A DNA stretch of 21,864 nucleotides. Source: an uncultured Terriglobales bacterium (GTDB lineage Bacteria; Acidobacteriota; Terriglobia; Terriglobales; Acidobacteriaceae). How positions within the stretch are numbered: the first letter of the stretch is position 1; each line of letters begins with the position of its first letter. Positions 13,018 to 19,920 of this stretch are shown in pieces. The notes beneath the pieces are model-generated. The model searched no databases and was not told the DNA's origin. It saw only the letters and a list, made by a program, of their open reading frames with translations. Where the stretch lies: the NCBI GenBank assembly GCA_955652845.1, contig CATPBY010000063.1, positions 1 through 21,864 of the forward strand, given 5' to 3'. The position numbers were made by a program, and so were the translations under genes.

Positions 13018-14772
13018 TCACACTTCCGCCAGCTCCTCTTCGAGCAACTGTTTGTTATATAGATCGAAGTAGTAGCCATTCAGCGCGAGCAATTGATCAT
13101 GCGTGCCCAGTTCCACAATGCGTCCGCTGTGCAGCACGGCAATCATGTCCGCGTTACGAACGGTAGACACGCGGTGCGAGATGAAAATCGTGGTTCGATC
13201 GCGCATCACTTCACGCAGATGGTTCAGAATCTTGTCTTCGGTGTGCGTATCCACGCTGGAAAGCGCATCGTCCAGGACCAGAATCCGAGGGTTGCGGATG
13301 ATAGCCCGCGCAATCGCCGTGCGCTGTTTCTGTCCTCCCGAAAGAGTTATACCGCGTTCCCCCACCAGTGTCTGATACTGCTCTGGAAAACTCTCGATGT
13401 CAGCCGCGATGCTGGCCGCCTGCGCCGCGGAGCTCACCTCCTCATCGCTTGCATGAGGCTTGCCGAAAGCAATGTTCTCGCGGACGGTCTCACTGAACAG
13501 AAAGGTTTCCTGCGGTACGAAGCCGATCTGCTGCCGCAAAAATTCCAGGGGATAGTCCCGGATGGGCCGGCCGTCAATCAGCACAGTTCCGGGCTCGGTG
13601 TCGTAAATTCGCGGAATCAGGCTGACCAGGGTGGTCTTTCCGGAACCGGTCGGACCAACGATCGCCAGGCTGCTGCCCGCCGGAACGCTTAGGTTGAGGT
13701 CATGGAGAATAGGAACGCCGTTGTAGGCAAAATTCAGCCCACGGAATTCAATGTCACCTCGAATGTGCGTGGCCGGGATGCCCGCGGCTCTGACCTCCGG
13801 GCTGTCCTCTATCTCCGGTCTTTCGGTAAGAATTTCGTTGATGCGCGCCATGGACGCCGTACCGCGCTGGAAGATATTGATGACCCATCCCAATGCGATG
13901 ATCGGCCAGGTAAGCTGCACCATGTAAGTGTTGAAGGCCACGAATCCACCGACGCTGATGCGCCCGTACAATACTTCGCGCCCACCCAGCCAGAGAACCA
14001 GTACGATGGCAAACCCGAGCATGGTCTCAAGCGTAGGCCAGAGCATTCCCATCAGGCGAACCAGTTTGAGGCTGCGCGCGATGTACTCTTTGTTGGAGGT
14101 TTCGAAGGCCGCGATTTCCGCCTCTTCCTGCACGTAAGCTCGGATTACGCGGGCACCCGAAAAATTCTCCTGCGCGCGCGCGGAGATATCGGAAAACATA
14201 GCCTGAATTCGTTCAAAGCGCTCGTGAATCCGGCGGCCGAAGTACTGCACCACCACACTCACGAACGGCAGCGGCAGGAATGCGTACAGGGTCAAACGAG
14301 GGCTGATCGAGAGCATGAAAACCAGGGCCCCGGCGGTAAACACAATCGTGTTCGCCGAATACATAATGGCCGGACCCAGCAGCATGCGCACGGCATTCAG
14401 ATCGTTGGTGGCGCGGGCCATGATGTCGCCGGTGCGAGTTCGCTGGTAATAGGAATAAGACAAGCTCTCGAGATGCTGGAACAGGTCATTACGCAGATCA
14501 AACTCAATCTCTCGCGAAATGCCGATCATGATCCAGCGGGTCAGGAACTGGAAAATGCCCTTGATGGCGGCCACGCCGAGCAGCATTCCGGCGTAGATCA
14601 GTAATTTGTGCTGGGTCACACCCTGGCGGAGACCATCCACAGCCCACCGGATGACCTGGGGAAAGAGAATCCAGATGCCGTTATTGCAGAAAACGCAGAT
14701 CATCCCCACCGCGAAGCTCCAGCGGTATTTTTTCAGGTAAGGGAACAGGGGACGGAGGCTCTTGGGCAGCAT
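13018..14772 (-). CDS. ABC exporter half-transporter (MdlA/MsbA-like, fused TM and ATPase)
   Basis: This 584-residue protein has a type IV ABC exporter membrane domain (about 15-310, six spans) fused to an ATPase. Walker A is GPTGSGKT (about 373-380), the Q-loop is FVPQE (Gln421), the signature is LSGGQ (477-481), Walker B is ILVLDD (497-502), the D-loop is SSVD and the switch is ISHR (His533). The residue after the Walker B Asp, normally a catalytic Glu, is Asp502, as in MdlA or the degenerate half of TM287/288-type heterodimers. No partner half is visible. It should export lipids or hydrophobic compounds from the inner membrane. It heads the minus-strand set with the methyltransferase and flavoprotein and is divergent from the kelch gene (216 bp, with no convincing promoter except a TAAAAT about 18 nt before the ATG). 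Confidence 0.92.
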   Translation of the reverse strand: MLPKSLRPLFPYLKKYRWSFAVGMICVFCNNGIWILFPQVIRWAVDGLRQGVTQHKLLIYAGMLLGVAAIKGIFQFLTRWIMIGISREIEFDLRNDLFQHLESLSYSYYQRTRTGDIMARATNDLNAVRMLLGPAIMYSANTIVFTAGALVFMLSISPRLTLYAFLPLPFVSVVVQYFGRRIHERFERIQAMFSDISARAQENFSGARVIRAYVQEEAEIAAFETSNKEYIARSLKLVRLMGMLWPTLETMLGFAIVLVLWLGGREVLYGRISVGGFVAFNTYMVQLTWPIIALGWVINIFQRGTASMARINEILTERPEIEDSPEVRAAGIPATHIRGDIEFRGLNFAYNGVPILHDLNLSVPAGSSLAIVGPTGSGKTTLVSLIPRIYDTEPGTVLIDGRPIRDYPLEFLRQQIGFVPQETFLFSETVRENIAFGKPHASDEEVSSAAQAASIAADIESFPEQYQTLVGERGITLSGGQKQRTAIARAIIRNPRILVLDDALSSVDTHTEDKILNHLREVMRDRTTIFISHRVSTVRNADMIAVLHSGRIVELGTHDQLLALNGYYFDLYNKQLLEEELAEV

Positions 14773-14977
14773 CTGTAAGTTGTAGATGCGATTTTACCAG
14801 TGACGGCTTCAGAATCGGCTGCTACACCGGGAACCGGCGCTTTTTCAGTAAGCTCTTCAGGTCGCAATAATTTTCTCCACAAAACACCTTCGAGATGTAG
14901 AATGCGCGACGGTTTATCGCCGGGGAACGTCCGTCCCGTACCTGTTTACTTCGTTTGCATTAAGCCAGCGATCATAG

Positions 14978-14983
14978 AAGGAG
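14978..14983 (+). promoter_or_regulatory. Shine-Dalgarno that fixes the kelch-protein start
   Basis: AAGGAG lies 5 nt before the ATG at 14989. The frame is open back to 14800, but this site and the signal peptide directly after the ATG decide the start. A TAGAAT (14896-14901) about 90 nt upstream is a possible -10. Confidence 0.7.
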
Positions 14984-14988
14984 CCACC

Positions 14989-16494
14989 ATGAAATTGCCG
15001 AGCCTGCATATGCTTGCTATCTGCGTGGTTGTGTTGACCGCCGCCGCCCTTCCTGCAAACTCGCAAGAATGGATTCCGCTTGTCAACCAGCCTAATCCTG
15101 TACTTGGACTTAGCAATCCACTCTTACTTACCGATGGGACCGTAATCGCGCACGAAGTCTGCGGATCGACATGGTGGCGGCTGACTCCCGATCCCTTTGG
15201 CAGCTATGTCAACGGCACCTGGAAGCGGATCGCTTCATTGCCCGCCGGCTACGGGCCCTTGTATTTTGGCTCCGCCGTCTTGCCTGACGGCCGGGTAATC
15301 ATTGAGGGCGGCGAGTATAACTTTGACGGCCAGAACTGCAATATTGTCTGGACAAACCAGGGAGCTATCTACGATCCGAAAAAGAATATTTGGACGCCGG
15401 TAGCGCCTCCACCCCTCTGGAAACATATTGGAGACGCCCAAAGCGTAGTCCTTAACGATGGGACCTATATGCAAGCTGACTGCTGCAATAAGCAACAGGC
15501 GTTGCTGGACGCGCAAACCCTCACCTGGACGGTCACAGGCAAAAACAAATTCGACATTAATGATGAGGAGGGCTGGACACTCCTGCCGGACGGAACGGTT
15601 CTGACGGTAGATGCCTACGTCCACCGCTACGACGCGGACGGCAAAAACTACGAAATTTATCACCCGCGAAAAGGGACGGGCTTTTGGACCAGCGGCCCTC
15701 CCAGCGGAACGATGGTGCAGCTCTGGGATTCTTACCCCGACGCGCAGAATGCCTCCTACGAGCTTGGTCCTGCGATTTTGCGGCCGGACGGGAAGGTGTT
15801 TTACACCGGCGCCACGGGGGCGCCAGGAGCTCCCGGCCATACTGCCATCTATGACACGGCCAGCAAAACCTGGACCGCTGGCCCGGATTTTCCTGGCCAC
15901 CAGGACATCGCCGACGGCCCAGCGGCTCTGCTGCCAGACGGCAATGTGCTGATGCAAACCAGCCCGGGCGTGTTCAATCTGGGGTCGAATTTCTATGTTT
16001 GGGATGGAATCGATTTTGCCAACGTCACTGCGGGGAACACCGATGCGCCAGTGGTTTCCTCCTTCTACGGAAACATGTTGATATTGCCGACCGGCGAGAT
16101 CCTCTGGACGGACTTTGGGAACGTGTGGGTGTTTCGTTCAAGTGGACGCCCGCAAGCCGCATGGGCGCCGGAAATTGTCTCAGTGCCGGCCGACATCACA
16201 CGCGGAAAGTCATATGTCGTGTCGGGATTCAAATTCAACGGATTCTCTCAGGGCGCCGCTTACGGCGATGATGCGCAGTCGGCTACCAACTATCCGTTAG
16301 TTCGCATCACCAATCGGATTACAGGGAACGTTTATTACGCGCGCACCCACGACCATAGCACCATGGCGGTTGCCTACAGCGGTGGGGTTTTTACCAATTT
16401 CGATGTACCCAGGCAGATGGAATCGGGATTAAGCGACTTGGAAGTAGTTTGTAATGGCATCGCCTCACCGGCCGCAACGGTGAACGTACATTAG
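14989..16494 (+). CDS. Secreted kelch-type beta-propeller protein (galactose-oxidase-like fold)
   Basis: This 501-residue protein has a signal peptide (about 1-24: LAICVVVLTAAALPANSQ). Seven blade-like repeats recur around the pattern L-x-DG-x-(V/I): LLTDGTVIAHE, VLPDGRVIIEGGEYN, VLNDGTYMQAD, LLPDGTVLTVDAY, LRPDGKVFYTGA, LLPDGNVLMQTS and LPTGEILWTDFG. A C-terminal E-set-like domain (from PADITRGKSYVVSGFKFNG) resembles the domain after the propeller in galactose/glyoxal oxidases and carries RTHDHSTMAVA. I could not place the full Cys-Tyr cofactor set of those oxidases, so enzymatic activity is not claimed; glycan or surface binding is equally possible. It is transcribed alone and ends in a strong hairpin. 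Confidence 0.8.
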   Translation: MKLPSLHMLAICVVVLTAAALPANSQEWIPLVNQPNPVLGLSNPLLLTDGTVIAHEVCGSTWWRLTPDPFGSYVNGTWKRIASLPAGYGPLYFGSAVLPDGRVIIEGGEYNFDGQNCNIVWTNQGAIYDPKKNIWTPVAPPPLWKHIGDAQSVVLNDGTYMQADCCNKQQALLDAQTLTWTVTGKNKFDINDEEGWTLLPDGTVLTVDAYVHRYDADGKNYEIYHPRKGTGFWTSGPPSGTMVQLWDSYPDAQNASYELGPAILRPDGKVFYTGATGAPGAPGHTAIYDTASKTWTAGPDFPGHQDIADGPAALLPDGNVLMQTSPGVFNLGSNFYVWDGIDFANVTAGNTDAPVVSSFYGNMLILPTGEILWTDFGNVWVFRSSGRPQAAWAPEIVSVPADITRGKSYVVSGFKFNGFSQGAAYGDDAQSATNYPLVRITNRITGNVYYARTHDHSTMAVAYSGGVFTNFDVPRQMESGLSDLEVVCNGIASPAATVNVH

Positions 16495-16503
16495 AAATCA
16501 TAT

Positions 16504-16531
16504 GAACCGGCCGCCCGAATGCGGCCGGTTC
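16504..16531. terminator. Bidirectional terminator-like hairpin
   Basis: GAACCGGCCGC (16504-16514) and GCGGCCGGTTC (16521-16531) form a perfect 11-bp stem with loop ccgaat. It begins 10 nt after the kelch gene stop and ends 2 nt before the tail of the minus-strand ORF at 16533. It has no clear T-run on either side. Confidence 0.65.
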
Positions 16532-16532
16532 C

Positions 16533-16643
16533 CTACAATATGTCGCGGCGGAACGTAATAATGCCGGCGACCACGAGGAGCACGATCCAGCCCAAAAGGA
16601 AGCCCCAGCTCGAACTCATTATATAAGAGTAAACTTCGTCCAT
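16533..16643 (-). pseudogene. 36-codon single-span ORF resembling the C-terminus of an ABC-2 permease
   Basis: It reads MDEVYSYIMSSSWGF, then a hydrophobic span LLGWIVLLVVAGIITF, then the basic tail RRDIL and a stop. The final span plus (F/Y)RRRD(I/V)L-type ending is characteristic of ABC-2-type transporter permeases, which are 250 residues or more. Here the frame is open only back to 16691, where an in-frame stop cuts it, and nothing upstream resembles a permease. The likeliest reading is the stump of a lost permease gene. Alternatively it is a real one-span small protein: its ATG comes 10 nt after the stop of the 75-codon ORF, though without a Shine-Dalgarno. Confidence 0.5.
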
Positions 16644-16653
16644 GGCTGGCAGG

Positions 16654-16881
16654 TCAAGCGCTGCGGCGGCAGGCCAATTCCGTCTTGCCGGTCAGATGCT
16701 TATATTTGCTCAAAATTTCGCTTACGGCATTCAGCCGTCCTAGTGTGGTTAAGTGAGCGTCAGTCAGCGCGTGGTCGATCTGCGACATCCAGCACTCCAC
16801 CGCGGTCTCCACCCCGAGTGCCATTTCCGACGCGACCGCCATCACCAGATCTTCCTTTATATTAATCGCTGAAATTGTCAA
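16654..16881 (-). CDS. Small helical protein of unknown function (TTG start)
   Basis: This 75-residue product has no recognised family. It starts at TTG 16881, chosen because a perfect AGGAGG stands 8 nt upstream, stronger than any other ribosome-binding site nearby; the first in-frame ATG (16842) has none. The sequence is predicted to be mostly alpha-helical (EDLVMAVASEMALGVETAVE, then TTLGRLNAVSEILSKYKHL) and has no signal peptide or membrane span, so it is probably cytosolic. Two cysteines are present (ECWM and LACRRSA). It lies downstream of the Spy-like gene on the same strand, with a GC hairpin in the 96-bp gap, so it could be read from the same promoter at a reduced level. Confidence 0.6.
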   Translation of the reverse strand: MTISAINIKEDLVMAVASEMALGVETAVECWMSQIDHALTDAHLTTLGRLNAVSEILSKYKHLTGKTELACRRSA

Positions 16882-16889
16882 GAAGGGAC

Positions 16890-16895
16890 CCTCCT
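16890..16895 (-). promoter_or_regulatory. Shine-Dalgarno for the TTG-start small ORF
   Basis: On the minus strand AGGAGG (inside AAAGGAGGG) is followed after 8 nt by the TTG at 16881. A perfect site at ideal spacing is the main evidence that the 75-codon ORF is translated. Confidence 0.65.
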
Positions 16896-16937
16896 TTCTC
16901 GCGAGCCACCGTTACCGCCTGCCACGTCGAAATCCGG

Positions 16938-16967
16938 GCGGGGCGGCGATTTGTATGCCCGCCCCGC
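16938..16967 (-). terminator. GC-rich hairpin after the Spy-like gene
   Basis: The arms are CCGCCCCGC (16959-16967) and GCGGGGCGG (16938-16946), giving a 9-bp stem with a 12-nt loop, 10 nt after the stop codon of the Spy-like gene. On the minus strand only a weak T-rich stretch (ATTTCG) follows, so it may be a leaky terminator or a 3'-end stabiliser. Confidence 0.5.
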
Positions 16968-16977
16968 GACAGCTGGA

Positions 16978-17454
16978 TTACTGGCTCTGCGTCTGCTCTT
17001 GCATATGCTGGTTGAGCCGCTGCTCATGACGTTGCATGAACTCAGTGATCCTGGTTTTCTGCTCTGCGGTCAGGACTTGAAACAATTCAGATTCGATGCG
17101 CGCCTTCTGCACAATCAATTCGGTAAGATTCGCCGACTGCTGTGCCACTAAAGCGCGAGCTTTTGCTTCGTCGAAGCTGCCGCTCATCTCCAGTTCGCGC
17201 AGTTGATGATGGCCTTGCGCCAGCTGTTGTATCAGCGGATGGATTGCCGGCTTTTCTTTCGCGAGAATGTCTTTCATTTGCGCCTGTTGCGCGTCGGTCA
17301 GATTAAGATAGTCAGCAAAGAAATTCAGCATGTGTCCGCCAAACATCTCATCGCCGTGCATCTGGACACGCCGGACAGTTTGGGATACCGCCAGCGCGGC
17401 AGTGAGCGTCAGTGCGAGCGTGACCGCGAGTATTTTGATGTAACTTGATTTCAT
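16978..17454 (-). CDS. Spy/CpxP-family periplasmic stress protein
   Basis: This 158-residue exported protein has a signal peptide (about 1-24, ILAVTLALTLTAALAVS, cleaved before QTVRR). Both family LTxxQ motifs are present: LTDAQQAQM (52-60) and LTAEQKTRI (128-136), separated by an all-helical, Gln- and charge-rich region, the cradle-shaped chaperone architecture of Spy and CpxP. The tail is QMRH/Gln-rich (MQRHEQRLNQHMQEQ), which could bind metal. A GGGAGG lies 4 nt before the ATG. It is divergent from a CpxR/CpxA-type pair, the same arrangement as cpxP-cpxRA in E. coli, where CpxP damps the kinase and CpxR activates cpxP. The shared spacer holds GTAAA repeats. Whether it is CpxP-like (inhibitor) or Spy-like (chaperone) cannot be decided. 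Confidence 0.87.
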   Translation of the reverse strand: MKSSYIKILAVTLALTLTAALAVSQTVRRVQMHGDEMFGGHMLNFFADYLNLTDAQQAQMKDILAKEKPAIHPLIQQLAQGHHQLRELEMSGSFDEAKARALVAQQSANLTELIVQKARIESELFQVLTAEQKTRITEFMQRHEQRLNQHMQEQTQSQ

Positions 17455-17510
17455 GGAACCTCCCTGGGATTAGCTCTTCCACATTAGAAACGTTTTCTCC
17501 GCCGATGGCA

Positions 17511-17546
17511 GTAAAAAGACAGTCAATCCGAGTAAAGTTTTGTAAA
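17511..17546. promoter_or_regulatory. CpxR-box-like GTAAA repeats between the Spy-like gene and cpxR
   Basis: GTAAA occurs at 17511-17515, 17532-17536 and 17542-17546, so the starts are 21 and 10 bp apart (about two turns and one turn of the helix). The last two form GTAAA-GTTTT-GTAAA, the established enterobacterial CpxR box shape (GTAAA-N5-GTAAA). An inverted TTTAC lies at 17573-17577. The site stands about 57-78 bp from the Spy-like start and 80 bp from the regulator start, suitable for controlling both. Function is inferred from motif plus context. Confidence 0.6.
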
Positions 17547-17612
17547 TCGCCCGAACTTCCGGATGACAATTCTTTACGCCTTTCAGTGGCATGCTTGTGC
17601 TTGAACTGCTAT

Positions 17613-17618
17613 TACAAT
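17613..17618 (+). promoter_or_regulatory. Candidate -10 hexamer for a leaderless cpxR-like transcript
   Basis: TACAAT lies 8 nt before the GTG at 17627. There is no Shine-Dalgarno and no clear -35. Confidence 0.4.
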
Positions 17619-17626
17619 AAACAATT

Positions 17627-18343
17627 GTGGATCGCATTCTGGTCATAGACGACGATGTGGAGCTTTGTGCTCTGGTAAGCGAATATCTCACTGCAGAAGG
17701 CTTTCAAGTGGAATCTGTGAATGAAGGAACGAGAGGTTTGGAGCGTGTTTTAAGCGGAGACCACTCGTTGATCGTGCTGGACGTGATGCTGCCTGGACTA
17801 AACGGATTCGACGTGTTGCGGCGCATTCGGAATTCTTCGCGCATTCCAGTTTTGCTGCTTACGGCTCGCGGCCAGGACGTCGATCGCATCGTCGGGTTGG
17901 AGATAGGCGCCGATGACTATCTTCCCAAGCCCTTCAATCCCCGTGAGCTTGTGGCTCGCATTCGTGCCATTCTTCGGCGAACGAAAGCCGACGGCTCGGG
18001 CGCACCGTTGGCCCCGGAAGTTCTTCGGGTGGGAGATGTAGAACTCGACGCCGGCACCCGCACGGTCCTGCAGAAGGGAAAGCCAGTGGAGTTGACCTCA
18101 GTAGAGTTCAACCTGCTGCAGGCGCTGCTGCGCGAGGCGGGGCGGGTTGTGCCTCGGGAGCGGCTCGTAGATTTAGTACTCAGCCGTAAATTTTCCCCCT
18201 TCGATCGCAGCATCGACATGCATGTCAGCAAGATTCGCAAGAAGCTGGGCGATGCTGATGCCGGCACCGACCACATCAAGACCGTACGCGGGGTGGGCTA
18301 CGTTTTTGTCCGACCTCAGGACAATGCCAGGGGAGGCGACTAA
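17627..18343 (+). CDS. cpxR: OmpR/CpxR-type response regulator
   Basis: This 238-residue DNA-binding response regulator has a receiver domain (about 3-115) with acidic pocket IDDD (Asp8-10), phospho-acceptor Asp52 (IVLDVMLPG), switch Thr79 (LLLTA) and Lys101 (LPKPF). The winged-helix domain (about 130-232) shows LTSVEFNLLQALLREAGRVV, DRSIDMHVSKIRKKLGD and KTVRGVGYVF. The GTG start is taken because IL(V/I)IDDD follows at once. Its TAA overlaps the ATG of the kinase by one base, so the two are translationally coupled. Close similarity to CpxR rather than other OmpR members is judged from the CpxA-type partner and the divergent Spy/CpxP gene; the name is an assignment by context. Confidence 0.88.
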   Translation: MDRILVIDDDVELCALVSEYLTAEGFQVESVNEGTRGLERVLSGDHSLIVLDVMLPGLNGFDVLRRIRNSSRIPVLLLTARGQDVDRIVGLEIGADDYLPKPFNPRELVARIRAILRRTKADGSGAPLAPEVLRVGDVELDAGTRTVLQKGKPVELTSVEFNLLQALLREAGRVVPRERLVDLVLSRKFSPFDRSIDMHVSKIRKKLGDADAGTDHIKTVRGVGYVFVRPQDNARGGD

Positions 18344-19752
18344 TGAGGAGCCTCTTCCTGAAAATTTTCTTGTCCTACTGGGTGGCGCTGGCTTTGTTTC
18401 TTGTATTGGCAATTCTGATTACGCTGGCAATTCGCCCGCCACGCGAGAACTCCCTGGTGGAATCACAGCAGGCGGAATTCCTGAGCCAGGCGGTACAAGC
18501 CTACCAGAGCGGCGGCCCGGAAGGGGCTCGCCGTTATGTCCGCGGCTTGCGCGACTCTCACCATTTGTGGGCGTTCCTCTTTAACGGACAAGGTCAGGAA
18601 GTGACTGGGCGGAAACCGCCGGAATGGATTGAACGAGTCAAAAACGGGCAGGCCCATACTATCGACAGCTTCTGGGGAAGGCTTGGGCCCATGCAGTTCC
18701 TGCGCCCGTCCATGACTGCGGACGGACAGCGGTACATCATGGTGATTCAGTTGCCTCCGGAGCAGCCGCGATTTGGATGGCACCGGATGCTGTGGCTGGT
18801 AATTCTGATCGCCATCGCCAGCTCCGGCCTGGTCTGCTACCTGCTGGCGCGCTACATGACCGCCCCTGTGGTTCGCCTGCGCGCCGCCACACAGCGGTTG
18901 GCGGCGGGGGACTTGAGCGCCCGCGTCGGCGCACCAGCGGCGCGAGGCGGCGACGAGATCGCTCAACTGGTTCGCGATTTCGACGCCATGGCTGAACGTC
19001 TGGAAAAATCTGTAAACGCCCAGGCCCGCCTGCTCAATGATATTTCCCATGAGCTGCGGTCTCCTCTGGCGCGTCTGAACGTTGCCCTGGAACTGGCGAG
19101 ACAACGTTCGGGCCCCCAGGCAACCAGCGCTCTGGATCGTATTGACCTGGAATCGAACCGCTTGAATGAATTGATAGGGGGCCTTCTGACCATCGCCCGC
19201 ATGGAAGATGGCAACGAGCCGGTGAAGAAATCCCCCATTCATCTTACGGAAATGCTTGATCAGATCGCGCAGGATGCGGATTATGAGGCGCAAAACCGCA
19301 ATTGCCATGTGGACCGCGTAATCGTGGAGGATTGCTGGGTCCTGGGTGCTCCGATGTTATTGCACAGTGCAATTGAAAACGTGGTGCGCAATGCCACTCG
19401 CTACACAAATGAAGGCACGAACGTCGAAATTCGCCTCCAGGCCGCCCCGGGGCCTCGCGGCCAGGAGGCCGTGATCACGGTTTCTGACTCAGGGCCGGGC
19501 GTTCCCGAGGATGCGCTCGACAAACTATTCCGGCCGTTTTACCGCATTGATGACGCGCGCGGACGCCAGACCGGCGGTGTCGGCCTCGGTCTTGCAATCA
19601 CCGAACGCGCGGTCCGGTTGCATGGCGGAACCGTGAAGGCGGTGAACCGGCCCGCCGGCGGCCTGATGATTGAGATTCGTTTACCTCTTTCTACAGTCAA
19701 GCCGGGCCAGCTGGAACCGTCGGTCCCCGTTCTGCAAACCGGCCGCGATTGA
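18343..19752 (+). CDS. cpxA: CpxA-type sensor histidine kinase
   Basis: This 469-residue inner-membrane kinase and phosphatase has TM1 at about 7-29, a periplasmic sensor of about 115 residues, TM2 at about 149-170 (LWLVILIAIASSGLVCYLLA) and a HAMP domain (171-224, MTAPVVRLRAATQRLAAGDL). The phospho-acceptor is LNDISHELRSPLARL (His236), identical in type to the CpxA H-box. ATP-binding boxes are IENVVRNATRYT (Asn350), VSDSGPGVPEDAL (Asp382), FRPFYRIDDARGR and GVGLGLAI (412-419). It should phosphorylate the regulator encoded immediately upstream, and its periplasmic loop is the candidate partner of the divergent Spy/CpxP-like protein. The TAATG overlap with the regulator gene signals coupling. 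Confidence 0.9.
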   Translation: MRSLFLKIFLSYWVALALFLVLAILITLAIRPPRENSLVESQQAEFLSQAVQAYQSGGPEGARRYVRGLRDSHHLWAFLFNGQGQEVTGRKPPEWIERVKNGQAHTIDSFWGRLGPMQFLRPSMTADGQRYIMVIQLPPEQPRFGWHRMLWLVILIAIASSGLVCYLLARYMTAPVVRLRAATQRLAAGDLSARVGAPAARGGDEIAQLVRDFDAMAERLEKSVNAQARLLNDISHELRSPLARLNVALELARQRSGPQATSALDRIDLESNRLNELIGGLLTIARMEDGNEPVKKSPIHLTEMLDQIAQDADYEAQNRNCHVDRVIVEDCWVLGAPMLLHSAIENVVRNATRYTNEGTNVEIRLQAAPGPRGQEAVITVSDSGPGVPEDALDKLFRPFYRIDDARGRQTGGVGLGLAITERAVRLHGGTVKAVNRPAGGLMIEIRLPLSTVKPGQLEPSVPVLQTGRD

Positions 19753-19763
19753 GAGCGCCGTTG

Positions 19764-19802
19764 CCTCGCTAATGATCGGATCGTTCCAATGATTGGGCGA
19801 GG
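19764..19802. other. Weak inverted repeat after the cpxA-like gene
   Basis: CCTCGC (19764-19769) can pair with GCGAGG (19797-19802), which is followed by TTT. The loop contains CCAATGATTGG and a partly self-complementary AATGATCGGATCGTT. It could be a poor terminator or an operator region for the next gene. The remainder of this 168-bp gap holds nothing I recognise. Confidence 0.3.
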
Positions 19803-19920
19803 TTTGCTCTTCACATCTATTCCTGATACACAAATAAAGGTAAGGACTCGCTGGAAGATTTAAGGCGATCAACGGCAATCAACGAAACACAGGGATATGA
19901 AAACAGGAAGAACGATCGAG

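Noticed and set aside
13702..14604. 300-codon open frame antisense to the ABC exporter
   Set aside because: It lies wholly inside the exporter gene, whose product has every ABC motif; the antisense product has no recognisable domain and is an effect of GC-rich codons.
15235..15957. 240-codon open frame antisense to the kelch gene
   Set aside because: It is a shadow of a gene with a signal peptide, ribosome-binding site and propeller repeats.
16855..16881. TTGACA with downstream TATAAA-like bases as a promoter inside the small ORF
   Set aside because: The spacing is about 14 bp, too short, and TTG is better explained as the start codon behind AGGAGG.
18463..19308. 281-codon open frame antisense to the CpxA-like kinase
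   Set aside because: It overlaps the kinase H-box region; the translation is low in complexity and matches nothing.
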